Origin: Priapulus caudatus
Taxonomy: Eukaryota; Priapulida; Priapulimorpha; Priapulimorphida; Priapulidae
NCBI RefSeq assembly: GCF_000485595.1
Contig: NW_014578198.1
Coordinates: 85,335 to 107,175 of the forward strand
Direction: 5' to 3'
DNA length: 21,841 nt
Made by a program: the position numbers and the translations under genes. Under the pieces are notes generated by a model, which saw only the letters and a list, made by a program, of their open reading frames with translations, had not been told where the DNA came from and did not search any database. Below, piece by piece: positions 1-8,961 of this stretch (positions within the stretch are counted from its first letter, which is position 1; the number at the start of each line of letters is the position of its first letter).

Positions 1-243
1 TAGCTGCACTGAGGTGACCATGACAGAGGAGCGGCGGTTGGCGAGTGACATACGCGTTTGACGTGCTTGTGTGGCACATTGCGCTTGGGGGGAGGTGTAG
101 TGTAGCATCTTCTGAGGGGTGTTCAACAGCGCGAACGCTCGCAGCACGAACGCAGCGCGACTTGAACGACACACGAGCGCTCGCTTTATTCAAGAGGGCG
201 GTTTCCTCATCAGATTCAATTGCGAGATTTTAATGTCTTCGAA
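1..243. repeat. Dispersed repeat, block B, copy 1 (partial)
   Basis: Positions 1-243 match 7371-7625 closely in the same orientation, with scattered substitutions and a deletion of about 12 bases near 175. The match stops at the same point in both copies (after TCTTCGAAC). The window begins inside the repeat, so its left part (block A in the other copies) is not seen. A short open frame here is not conserved in the second copy and is not called as a gene. An ATGGCGG motif present in copy 2 (7576) reads GGGCGG here. The block may be internal sequence of a minus-strand LTR element. Confidence 0.85.
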
Positions 244-1122
244 CAAATACTAGTCTGGTTGCTTATGCATTCCCGTGGGAATTTAATGATTAAAGCAAGA
301 GACCTATGTTAATATCTTTATAATATAGTATAGAACAAGAAAAATAAAGGTGGCAATCTGGGATATTGCGCAAACATTATTTTATCAGCGATTTTATGAA
401 ACTCGCCGATCGCAAAATTAACTATTTTCCCAAAAATACAATTTTTTAAATAAAAAGACGATTTAAGCAGTTACAAACTTAATTTTGGTGTCAAAATGCA
501 AGGAATGGAAGGATCCACTAAAATAGTAACAATTTATGACCATAATGATGACGTTTTAGACATGGACCGGCAAAAACTATGAAAATGCGCTCAACGAATA
601 CTTCGGTTTCATCGTCGATATTGAACATAAATGGCAATAACTTCACAAATGTACAACCCAGTGATCATTTTTATATACCAAAATCAACCTCTATTATTCC
701 CCTGATTAAAAATATTAAAAACATTGGCAAAATGTTTGTAAAACATTTAATAATAATTACTAACATAACCCACCCCCCTAGTGAAAGTTAATTTACACCA
801 AAATCGTCATGTGAGTTTTTCTTATATTGAATGAAATTCATACCATAAATATGTCTATAGAGTCCTTTCAAAGTCTTATATGTCAAACTGGGAACCCCTG
901 CATAACTCGTCTGGAGCAAATTTAAGATGGCTGCCTATTTTACCATTCATAATATACACATCGCCGATTAAGATTCATACCTTGTTAAATTACAGTTTCG
1001 CAAATAGCATGCAAATTGCAAAGAGTCATAACAAGTATTCACAATCATAGCTTGTCACTTTATTAACAATTGCCAACTACAAGTATATTTTGTACAATAC
1101 ACAAGCTGCGAAGAGGCATTCT
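244..1122. other. AT-rich stretch without a recognisable gene
   Basis: This stretch is rich in A and T, with many short homopolymers and stop codons in all frames. The longest open frame (579-791, plus) is low-complexity Asn/Ile/Ser and has no recognisable motif. No RNA gene, terminal inverted repeat or tandem array was seen. It probably holds decayed repeats and the 3' flank of the minus-strand gene fragment that ends at 1123. Confidence 0.5.
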
Positions 1123-1539
1123 TTACTCATCGTCATCGCTCGATGGTTCATCATCATCATCCTGGCCAACATCGTCATCTGGCATGTTGTCGCACCCATC
1201 TCCCTCTGAGCAGCTACAAAGTTCCGTGCATCGTAGCCCAGCCTTCCTGCACTTGCAGCGGTTTGATGAACACTTCGTTTTGGCACAGGAGCACCTGTAA
1301 GTCACATATAATTGTGTCAAGTCAATGGCGTCAATAGCCATGATTATACAATGCTAATTTATTATGTCAGCACAACCATACCTATATGTATATATATTCT
1401 ACATTTAAACATATATATATATTGGCCAATGCTATTACCTGACGAGATGAATCACTGCTTCTGGGGCAGGCGGCAGCGTTGTCATGACAGGCCTGTACTG
1501 TCCTTCCACCAAATACCAGCCATAGTCATCAGGTAAAGT
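1123..1539 (-). pseudogene. 3' end of a Cys-rich-tail (CXC-like) protein gene, two exons
   Basis: This is the minus-strand C-terminal end of a protein, in two exons. The upstream exon (1539 to 1439) encodes a Trp/Tyr/Pro-rich piece with the motifs DDYGWYLVEG and TTLPPAPEA. It ends at a GT donor (CAG|GTAATAG). The intron is about 144 bases (1438-1295) and ends in TTACAG. The last exon (1294 to 1123) encodes a Cys-rich block with RCSCAKTKC, CKCRKAG and LCSC, then a very acidic Asp/Glu tail and stop. The splice phases join cleanly. The spacing of the Cys pairs resembles tesmin/TSO1-like CXC zinc-binding blocks, and the block matches the tail of the plus-strand relic at 1548-3450. Nothing N-terminal to 1539 fits this frame, because the sequence switches into the opposing relic. 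It is probably a truncated gene fragment. Confidence 0.6.
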
Positions 1540-1547
1540 TTTCTGCT

Positions 1548-3450
1548 ATGGCACTTGACCAGTTCCATGAGCAAAACAATGCAATGGTGAAAGGTTCTGG
1601 TGGGGCTATAGGACTGACAGGCAATCCAGGAGCACTCAGACGCTGGATGGTAGCAAGGCCAAAAATTGCCAGGATTACTACAGGAGTTTGAGGAACAGCC
1701 CATAAAGCAACAGGGTGAGGCTGTTGACACTGGACACTCTCACCATGACCAGCAACCTGGAGTGCAAGCAGCATTCCTGAAGGAGGTTAAGGCACTTGTG
1801 ACAGTGCTGAAAGAGATGGGGAATCCATTTCTAGAACACAGCCAAGACCTACTAGTCATTGACACAAGGGACATCATGGACACCCAAGTGGCTGAAACTG
1901 TGAGAAAGATTGAGACCCTTGGTGAGAAGCAGTACACTAAGTTTGTGACAAAAAGGTTAGAACAGTGTACCACACCTGTCACACAGACACTTCCAAAGAA
2001 CAAGTTGCCACTTTTCAGTAGGCCACCGGTCAAGATTAAGTCAAAACAGAAAGCACAGCTCGCAGCACTGAAGAGTGACTGTGGTCTCTTTTCGAGGCTG
2101 TACATCTCCTGTCAAACTCGAGATGGAGACATCAACAATTTCTTCTCCCATGAAAACCAGGCAGCCCCGCCAGCTCTGTCAACTGGAGGAAAAATGCGGT
2201 TTGGGGTTAAAGCAGATCTACTTCGCTGCCTGGAATCAGATCTGCTCAAAAACAATAGTGTGCCTGTGGCTGATGCAACAATTTTCGATAGTGCAGCAGT
2301 GGTTCAAATGCTAAATCCTGGGACATCAAGAACATTTAAAGAGTATGCAGAAAGGGTGTTTGCACCATACATCTCTGCTGAACTCGAGAAATGCAGCTGC
2401 ATCGACCTTGTCTGGGATGTATACCTACCTGCCAGCCTGAAAGCCTCACTCGGACAGAATAGAGGAAAGGGCATCAGGAAAAGGGTGTCTCCTTCTACTG
2501 TGATGCCAAAGAACTGAAAGGACTTCCTTCGAGTCAATGAAAGCAAACCCTAATTATTTGCTTTCCTGTCACGCGAGGCTGTTCACATTCCTCTAGCAGA
2601 AGGCAAGGAACTGTATGCAACAGTTGAAAGTGGGGTCCTGTGCTCTCCTGTCGAGTCATCCTTGGGCCGCCTTGCCCCATGTTCACAAGAGGAGGCTGCC
2701 ACTTGTCTACTTCTGCATGTAAAAATGCAGTGCAAAAGGGTGACCATACGTGCCATTGATACTGATGTGGTGGTACTGGCTGTGGCTTCATTCTGCAAGA
2801 TAGCTCCTGATGAGCTGTTGGTGGCCTTTGGTGTTGGCTCAAGCGTTCGGTACATAGCTGTTTACGAAATGCTTGCCACAATGAATCCAACACAGTGTCT
2901 CACTCTCCCAGTCTTTCACGCTTTCACCGGATGTGACACTGTATCTGCATTCGCTGGCAGAGGAAAGAAGACTGCCTGGGAAACTTGAGTCTTTTCCAGA
3001 GGTGAATGATGCTTTCAGTGAACTCCTATGCATGCCGAGTGAGGTCAGTGAAGGATCAATGTTATTGCTAGAGCGTTTTGTGGTGCTGCTGTATGACCGA
3101 ACCAGTGAGAGCACGGAAGTGAATGATGCCAGGAAACAGCTCTTCACACAGAAGTCTAGAACTCTAGAGAACATTCCTCCAACCCAGGCAGCACTGAAGC
3201 AGCACATCAAGCGCTCTTGCTACCAGGCCAACTGTTGGAACCAGGCATTGGTCATGGATCCAGAGATTCCAGAACCATCTGACTGGGGCTGGACAAAGGA
3301 AACAACTGGGTGGCAGCCTCTTTGGACCACTCTCCCTAATGCAAAATCGTGCCATGAATTGATCCACTGTCGCTGCGAGAAAGCGTGCACTGGACGCTGC
3401 AAGTGTGCCAAAGCTGCTCTGTGCTGTTCTGTGTGCTGCTTGTGTGTGAC
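1548..3450 (+). pseudogene. Decayed gene of an uncharacterised invertebrate family with Cys-rich tail
   Basis: This is one long reading frame broken in several places. It starts in frame near 1548 (motifs HEQNNAMVKG, GLTGNPGALRRWM), shifts frame near 1670-1680 and runs to 2514. There TGA replaces what I remember as a conserved Trp after MPKN. It continues in the same frame with a TAA at 2552, then shifts frame again near 2985-3000 after GRGKKTAWE. Further motifs, in order: SRLYISCQTRDGD, FFSHENQAAPP, VVQMLNPG, IDTDVVVLAV, FHAFTGCDTVSAF, LENIPPTQAALKQHIKR, SDWGWTKETTGW, WTTLP, then a Cys block (CRCEKACTGRCKCAKAA) at about 3361-3415. I recognise these as a large unnamed family common in marine invertebrate genomes. 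The Asp-containing IDTDVVVLAV and TGCD blocks recall PIN/FEN1-like nuclease cores, which I cannot prove here. At least two stops and two frameshifts make it a pseudogene, perhaps spread by mobile elements. Confidence 0.75.
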
Positions 3451-3940
3451 TGTGCTGTGTGTTCTGTTCTGTTTTGAACATTACCAATAGGATATTTGAA
3501 AATAGGATATTCGACTTTTTGAACGTAATTCGACCTTGACCTTGGCCTAAATGCATGTCCTTGAGTTCTAGCGATCTCAAAGATATCACCAAATGAATGG
3601 TCATCCCCAATTTAGTTGGAATCAACACCTTAAATATTTTTCTACGCTGTTTGGTTCCAAAATTAAGCGCGTTTGAACACCAAGACCCGGTGGACTGGTG
3701 GCCATCTTGGATTTGACCTCTCACGGTCCTCAGAGCTCAAATCTGACTTCCGTCCACATCTTAAAATAAACATCATGGTATATACTAACTATGCTAGAAA
3801 TTTCATGCTTTTCTCATAAAATGCACAATTGTTGTGGTTATCTGCTGCACTAATATGGAGAATGTTCTTAGAATATTTTTGGCTAATGTAACCAAACTAG
3901 AACCTCCAGCGAATGTTACGAGAATGTTCCGTGTTTGCTG
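3451..3940. repeat. Repeat-derived intergenic DNA, no gene
   Basis: No gene is seen between the end of the Cys-tail relic and the decayed Gypsy pol. A TGACCTTGACCTTGGCC stretch near 3532 looks like a dispersed repeat remnant. The right end (about 3890-3942) contains GTGTTTGCTGGG next to GAATGTTCC, a phrase that recurs in dispersed invertebrate repeats. It joins the Gypsy pol exactly where homology to RNase H stops (about 3943), so it may mark the insertion or deletion that removed the element's 3' half. Open frames here on either strand have no recognisable motif. Confidence 0.45.
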
Positions 3941-5031
3941 GGTATACTTCTGTAGTCGAAATTTCAGTCGCTGGATTCTCAGCTGACAATCAGCAAGTGA
4001 TTTTGCGAAGATAAACACAAGCGGTTTATGGTCGGTCTCTGCGATAATACTCTGTCCATAAATATACTGGTGGAAACGCTCACACCCGAATACAATACTG
4101 GGAGTCTCCTTTTCGGTCTCCGTCATGGCTCTCGAAGCATATGCCACAGGACACCATTCACCATCATAAAGCTGTAGCGATACAGCCCCTAAACCTGACT
4201 GTGAAGCATCTGTTGACATCTTGATCTGTCTCTTTGGGTCATAAAACTTCAGCACTGGTTCACTAGATAGCAAGTCTTTGAGTCGCGTCCAGGCTTTCTC
4301 ATGTTCGTGCTGCCATTCCCACTGTGTTTTGTAATGTAAGAGTGATCTGAGCGGTGCTGTCTCCGTAGACAGATCAGGCACAAACTTTGCTAGATATGTC
4401 ACCATTCCTAAGAATCTCTGCAATTTCTTCTTGTTGGTTGGTCTATCATTGCATGGATTGCTTTGATCTTGGTGCTGTCAGGCTTGACTCCCTTGTCACT
4501 GATAACATCTCCAATGAACGTCAGTTCAGAAACACTGATAACGCACTTGTCTGCATTCATCCTCAAGTTCTCTTCCCTGGCTCTGTCTAAGACACGCTTT
4601 AGACTGGCATCATGTTCTTCCTGAGATGCTCCCTGGGTAATAATAACATCCATACTGGTATCAACACCTGGTATGTCACTGAACATGTTGTAGATAGTCC
4701 TATGGTAGACTTCTGGGGCAGAGGATATTCCAAATGGTAGACGGAGATAGCGATATCTCCCAAATGGTGTGATAAATGTGCATACCTTGGATGAATCCTC
4801 ATCTAGTCGCAGCTGCCAAAACCCGCTGGATGCGTCCAACTTCGTGAATACTTTGGCTCCAGCAAACTTTGACATAATTTCTTCTCTGGTCGGAAGTTTA
4901 AAATGCTCTTGCCGTATGGCTTTGTTGAGGTTCTTGGGATCTAGACAAAAACACGACCAGTGAGCTGACCCACTCTGTCGGCTCGTCAATCTTTGTAATC
5001 ACGTCAAGAGATTCCATTCTGTCAAGTTCTT
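3941..5031 (-). pseudogene. pol: Gypsy 1 reverse transcriptase-RNase H (inactivated)
   Basis: In the minus-strand reading, RT begins with LDPKNLNKAIRQEHFKLP and continues through the first catalytic block VFTKLDASSGFWQLRL and FGRYRYLRLPFGISSAPEV to the palm active-site region. There the usual Tyr/Met-Asp-Asp reads S-M-D-V (codons at 4653-4645), so the second catalytic Asp is Val. The connection and RNase H follow (QRFLGMVTYLAKFVPDLS, STDASQSGLGAV, TDHKPLV). Frameshifts lie near 4965, where a short block before LDPKNLNK is also missing, and near 4440. The frame breaks off at LKFRLQKYT (about 3943), before the RNase H tether and integrase. The missing Asp and the shifts mean no active enzyme. 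It would have copied element RNA into DNA in the cytoplasmic particle. Confidence 0.88.
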
Positions 5032-5032
5032 C

Positions 5033-5605
5033 TTATAGTTTATCATGCAGTCCAAATGGTACCTTTCTGCAAGGTTCCACAACAGGTGTCACCGCATCGT
5101 CAAGACGAATCTTGCGTATTCCGGGCAAACAACCTAGCCCTTTGAATATATCTGTATATTCTGTGCGTACACTGTCACAGAAACCTGAAGTCTTTCTCTT
5201 GTGTGATTCTGTGTTCACTGATTGCCTCTGTTCAGAATCTGTATTTGTGTCTTCCTGATTCTCTGCATCCACTTGCTAAACACGCCGGACTAATCTCAAT
5301 TTCTCACATTCTTGAAGTCCTAGAATTGGATGAACAGGCTCTTGCGTCACGATAAACACTGCTTCGTTTACCTTCCCCTTGTGTTCAATGTTTATGATAC
5401 ATTGTCCCTTGACTGGCACATCATGACCAGCATAAGCTGTCAATTTCACTTTGCTTGTGTGCAACTTGGGTTTACGTCTTATGGAGCAAAATTCATGTTC
5501 ACTAATGATATTGGCATTAGCACCAGTGTCGAACTTCATAGGTAATACAGTACCACTAACGTCTAATGGAACTATCCAACTCTGTGATGTGTTAGCTGTG
5601 TTCAC
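5033..5605 (-). pseudogene. pro: Gypsy 1 protease and linker to RT
   Basis: The minus-strand frame from 5605 contains an aspartic protease core. The active-site motif is FDTGANANIISEHEF, preceded by a VPLDVSG strand and followed by VKLTAYAGHDVPVKG and HPILGLQECEKL, the usual flap and ILG elements of retropepsins. An in-frame TAG (5278-5276) separates it from the linker (FCDSVRTEYTDIFKGLGCLPG, then KVPFGLHDKL), which leads into RT as in other Ty3/Gypsy polyproteins. Another in-frame stop (TAA) at about 5034 ends that part. The protease would cleave the Gag-Pol precursor. The DTG triad is intact, but the surrounding frame is not. Confidence 0.85.
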
Positions 5606-5656
5606 AGTATCAACAAAGAACTCGTCAGACTGTTTATTGTCAATGTCATACTCAGT

Positions 5657-6456
5657 CTACACTGCATGAACCTTCTGTCCTTGCTTGTGTTTGTCTGAGT
5701 TTGGGCAACATTTGATAAAATGTCCAATTTTCCCACGCCTAATACATTGTTTACCATGAGCTGGATAATCATTTGGTCGGTACCTGTACCCACAAAACTT
5801 GCAACTATCCTTCTTCACTTCTTGGTTGCGAGAGTTATGTCTCTTTGACTCGTCACTAGATTTCAGCTGTCACTTGTATACAGCATCACACAATGTACAA
5901 CTACCACTAGCACCCGCTGCTTCGCCACTCAACTGACCAACTTGTGAAAGGGTGGCATCTTCCGCCCTACAAATGTCTATGGCTTTCGCCAATGTTAACT
6001 TCTCCTCACGCAGAAGGCGTTTTCTCAGTGTGTTACTTGGTATCCCACAAATAACCCCAAACCGTCTTGCAAAATCCCAAATTCACACGTCTTTGCTCGC
6101 GTGCGTAATTCCGTCACAAAATGGTCTATGGACTCACCTGGTTTTTGTACTGTTGTGAAAAACCGGTGTCTTTCGAACGTCACGTTCGTTCTTGGGATAC
6201 AATAGTCCTTAAACTTCAAACGGATCTTGGCCAGATCATTTGCGTCACCTGCTTCGGCCCACGTGAAACCATTATAAACTTCCAGGGCTGGTTCCCCAAT
6301 GACGTGCAGGAAGATAGCGGTTTGTATCGCATCATCCTTCTTGGCCCCACCACTCGCCGCCATATACACATGAAATCTTTGCGTGAATCTTGTCCAGTTA
6401 TCGCTGAGATTTCTCCCGGACAAATCCAATGGCTGCGGAGGTTTTAGTGACTGCAT
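5657..6456 (-). pseudogene. gag: Gypsy 1 gag with CCHC knuckles (frameshifted)
   Basis: The likely gag start is the ATG at 6456-6454, 24 bases past the primer binding site. An earlier in-frame ATG at 6519 lies inside the LTR. The first part has capsid-like features (NWTRFTQRFHVYMAASG, HRFFTTVQKPGESIDHFV, CEFGILQD). The frame then shifts near 6040; homologous coding continues in another frame (RLLREEKLTLAKAIDICRAE) and reaches two zinc-knuckle-like segments at about 5803-5709 (CKFCG, then QCIRRGKIGHFIKC). The second knuckle has Arg where the second Cys is expected. A TAG at 5659-5657 separates this from the protease segment. Gag would form the retrotransposon particle. At least one frameshift and one stop are present. 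Confidence 0.8.
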
Positions 6457-6479
6457 CTTGTCGTCAGAGCAAACACGAA

Positions 6480-6493
6480 CACTTCTGACACCA
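6480..6493 (-). other. Gypsy 1 primer binding site
   Basis: On the minus strand TGGTGTCAGAAGTG lies directly after the LTR end (ATTACA). This matches the leucine-tRNA-type primer site common in Ty3/Gypsy elements. It fixes both the LTR boundary and the orientation. Confidence 0.85.
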
Positions 6494-6718
6494 TGTAATG
6501 TTATTTGTGTCCGTGACAATCACTAACAATTGACAACAGGGTTCAAACATATAACGTGTATTCTGACGATCCAAATGTGTACAATATGGCGAACACTGGC
6601 TGAGCAACTGACGACTGCACATATGTTGTGTGCAAGCATGGTATAGGGGGCGGTCCTAATATAGTACAGTTCAATATGTAGGGAGCAGTCTTTATGTTAA
6701 ACTGTTCATATCATTACA
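6494..6718 (-). repeat. Gypsy 1 5' LTR (225 bp)
   Basis: On the minus strand the LTR begins TGTAATG (6718-6712) and ends CATTACA (6500-6494), a perfect 7-bp terminal inverted repeat with TG...CA ends. The primer binding site follows immediately. The outer edge coincides exactly with the point where block A homology to 17037-17707 begins. No matching 3' LTR was found in the window. Confidence 0.85.
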
Positions 6719-7380
6719 CACGAGTACAAATGTTAAGTTTGCAAATCATTTTGCTCTGTAAAAAAAACTCTAAAGGCTTAGTTGGGTTCAGCTGAATATA
6801 AAATAAAAAAATAAATAAAACAATTATTTTACCATGAAATGTATGCAATTCGGAAAGAACTTATTACCACCATAATCACATATTTGATGTGCTCCTGCTA
6901 CCACACACCACCAAAAAATAATCATTAGTGACCCACTGTTCAGACGATCCACTTGTCATAATGTACCCATTAATAGGGTATATATATGTATATGTATATA
7001 TATATACTATAGACTGTATATGCAGTCCAACAATAGACTGAAAGGACACTACACCTTAGACTTATAGGGAATAAGCATGTTATGCTTGATGCTCACACAT
7101 GTGCATAGTCAACGCAGATATCTTTTGTGAATAACTGGAAAGCTTCCACACCATGCGTGCATACCACGCGACACACACGTTGTTCTCGACGCGACATCTG
7201 ACGGTCATATATCATAACATCTCCCCTCTTTATTGAAAATAAACATTTCCTGCGTGAGTGCTTCATAGGTATGCACTAGAAGTGTATACGTAACTCAAAA
7301 TCAAACATAACAAAGCCAAGCGAATACTCACGTACGTACTCACTGCCTGCTTGATCTTTGCCCTTACCTTGTAGCTGCGC
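6719..7380 (-). repeat. Repeat block A, copy 1; probable 3' LTR plus polypurine tract on the minus strand
   Basis: This block matches 17037-17707 through most of its length, with indels in an AT-rich region and in a TATATA microsatellite (about 6980-7010). Read on the minus strand, a purine tract AAGAGGGGAGA (7230-7220) is followed at once by TGTTATGATATATGACC (7219 downward). That is the arrangement of polypurine tract plus LTR start in copia-like and other LTR elements, so 7219-6719 may be an LTR whose far end was cut by Gypsy 1. The LTR's other end is not defined, so this reading is tentative. The duplication itself is certain. Confidence 0.75.
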
Positions 7381-7625
7381 TGAGGTGACCATGACAGAGG
7401 AGCGGCGGTTGGCGAGTGACATACGCGTTTGACGTGCTTGTGTGGCACATTGCGCTTGGGGGGAGGGGTAGTGTAGCATCTTCTGAGGCGTGTTCAACAG
7501 CGAGAACGCTCGCAGCACGAACGCAGCGCCACTTGAACGACACAAAGCTATGCACCGAGCGCTCGCTTTATCTAAGATGGCGGCTTCCTCATCAGATTTA
7601 ATCGCGAGATTTTAATGTCTTCGAA
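7371..7625. repeat. Repeat block B, copy 2
   Basis: This block matches 1-243. It contains AAGATGGCGGC at 7573, which resembles a YY1-type promoter element and also opens a 12-codon frame (MAASSSDLIARF, then stop). In copy 1 the ATG is lost, so that frame is not conserved. Blocks A and B are contiguous here. In the third locus block A is followed not by B but by Gypsy 2, inserted after GTAGCTGCG. Confidence 0.85.
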
Positions 7626-8020
7626 CTGTGGCGGTGGCACCGGTCACCACGATTCCCAGCTAGGTAATTGTGAGGTAGCTCACTGGGAACCACGGGCAGG
7701 GAATGGGTTAATGTTTCATATTTGTGATTGTATAATTATTTGTGAGGTCCGGTGTCATTTAGTGTGCGTTTTAGTAGTGTTTTGCCTGCTCACCAATTGT
7801 TGTTGTGGATAGTCGAGTGCCTACATGGGGGCAGCCATGTTGGGTTGGTTAGCCACCCCCTCTAGTGGCAGAGAGTAACGCGGGAGAAATAAACAGCTGA
7901 CTCGGTGTGTGAGGCGGGAGCGATACGGTTGTGTTTTGTCCCGGGAGTTGGCTGAAGTAACAATGGAGTTTTGTGGGCGTTTAGAGAGGTAGCACTCGAG
8001 TTTGTCTCGGGCGTCTAGAG
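7626..8020 (+). other. Gene-free stretch, possible solo LTR 7627-7962
   Basis: No gene is seen. The segment begins TGTGGCGG where block B homology stops and contains AATAAA at 7888-7893. A possible LTR end is GTAACA at 7962, followed by ATGGAGTTTTG, which could be a weak primer site. An alternative end is CCTACA near 7825, followed by TGGGGGCAG. Without a second copy or target-site duplication the LTR reading is weak. The right end runs into the minisatellite at 8021. Confidence 0.3.
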
Positions 8021-8231
8021 GACGAAAACATAACCTCCTTGGTGGAGGTAACAAACTAACAGGGACGAAAACATAACCTCCTTGGTGGAGGTAACAAACT
8101 AACAGGGACGAAAATATAACCTCCTTGGCGGAGGTAACAAACTAACAGGGGTGAAAACATAATCTCCTTGGCAGAGGTAACAAACGAACAGGGGCGAAAA
8201 CACAACTTTCTTGGCGGAGGTAACAAACTAA

Positions 8232-8618
8232 GGGTGTTGCTATCCCCCAGGCGTGGAGGGAGGGGCACGTGATACAGTTGACGTATACCTCAAAATCATT
8301 AATCATTCGGTAACGCTAACTGCAACACCTCCAACGATAACATAACTCTAAATACATATATCTTGGAGCGCTATTTATAGCTATTGTGATACATAAAAAT
8401 CAATCTATGGTATGGAGACATATCATGATGCAAAAACCCTAACCCTAATCCTAACCCTAACCCTAAACCTAACCCGAATCCTAACCTTAACCCTAACCCT
8501 AACCCGAACCCTAACCCTAACCCTAACCCTGACCCTAACCCTAATCCTAACACTATCCTAACACTAGTGCTGCCACGTTGCGGTCACCTCCCTCCACGCC
8601 CGGCGGATAGCATTACCC
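8232..8618. mobile_element. 387-bp non-autonomous DNA transposon (MULE-like MITE) with telomere-like core
   Basis: The ends are inverted repeats of 32 bases (8232-8263 and 8618-8587) agreeing at 28 positions, starting GGGT and containing GGCGTGGAGGGAGG. They are flanked by a perfect 9-bp direct repeat, ACAAACTAA (8223-8231 and 8619-8627). Removing the element and one copy of the repeat restores a normal 43-bp minisatellite unit, so the empty site can be read directly. A 9-bp target duplication and G-rich termini fit Mutator-like (MULE) elements; hAT elements usually give 8 bp. There is no transposase frame. The interior holds a degenerate CCCTAA array. Confidence 0.85.
8437..8562. repeat. Interstitial telomere-like array (CCCTAA)n
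   Basis: Nineteen hexamers run in strict register from 8437 to 8550. Eleven or so are exact CCCTAA and the others are single-base variants (TCCTAA, CCCGAA, ACCTAA, CCTTAA, CCCTGA). The array then decays to about 8562. The motif is the complement of TTAGGG, the ancestral metazoan telomere repeat. It lies wholly inside the transposon at 8232-8618. The variants show it is old and not an active chromosome end. Confidence 0.93.
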
Positions 8619-8656
8619 ACAAACTAACAGGGACGAAAGCATAACCTCCTTGGCGG

Positions 8657-8961
8657 AGCTATATAATGACCTTCACTTGCTCAATAGCGTGCTCGTTCCT
8701 ATAATATAATATTCTTAACATAGTTATTCGCAACATTTCACTCTTGCTCATCGTCGGACTCACTAGATAAATCGCTCACGTGGGTATGTTTAAACGTCCG
8801 CAGATTGAACTTAAACTTTAAACAGCAGAGAACTTTGAACGTGGGGCGTGCCAGACGCAGAATTGATAAACAGCACCCAACCTTCCGTCGTTCCTATTTG
8901 CACAGTGCAAGCGTCTGGCAGCCCTCGCACCTATATAAAGCGGTGAGCGAGGAGCAACCAT
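8657..8961 (+). promoter_or_regulatory. Orphan promoter (copy 1), TATA at 8932-8940
   Basis: This is a close copy of 14017-14311, the promoter of the ankyrin gene. It has TATATAAAG at 8932-8940 and a CACGTG E-box near 8778. At the site of the downstream copy's 16-bp palindrome it has a degenerated version (GTATGTTTAAACGTCC). Transcription would start about 30-36 bases after the TATA box. The minisatellite ends directly upstream of it. It drives an exon 1 copy, but no ankyrin coding exon follows. Confidence 0.75.

Larger units (their letters stand above)
3941..6718 (-). mobile_element. Ty3/Gypsy LTR retrotransposon 1, decayed and 3'-truncated
   Basis: On the minus strand the order is 5' LTR (6718-6494), primer binding site (6493-6480), gag (from 6456), CCHC knuckles, protease, reverse transcriptase and RNase H (to about 3943). 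PR-RT-RNase H order with a leucine-tRNA-type primer site is typical of Ty3/Gypsy (Metaviridae). Integrase and the 3' LTR are absent, so the element stops abruptly at the unrelated repeat near 3942. Its 5' LTR abuts block A at 6719, so it inserted into or beside that older repeat. Multiple stops, frameshifts and a mutated RT active site make it non-autonomous. Confidence 0.9.
8021..8656. repeat. 43-bp minisatellite array 1, split by a transposon
   Basis: About five units with a 43-bp period lie at 8021-8231, and a further partial unit lies at 8619-8656 beyond the inserted transposon. Each unit carries an imperfect palindrome (ACCTCCTTGGCGGAGGT), so each can form a short hairpin. The same unit recurs at 13731-14016. 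Both arrays sit directly upstream of copies of the same TATA promoter. Frames that stay open through the array come from the repeat and are not genes. Confidence 0.92.

Noticed and set aside
45-233. 62-codon frame in block B
   Set aside because: The second copy diverges in frame and end, so there is no sign of coding constraint.
1529-1774. 81-codon frame on the minus strand near the Cys-tail fragment
   Set aside because: It is the antisense of the plus-strand relic (GLTGNPGALRRWM region), so it does not extend the minus-strand gene.
8371-8553. Gly-Leu repeat frame on the minus strand
   Set aside because: It is the translation of the telomere-like hexamer array, not a protein.
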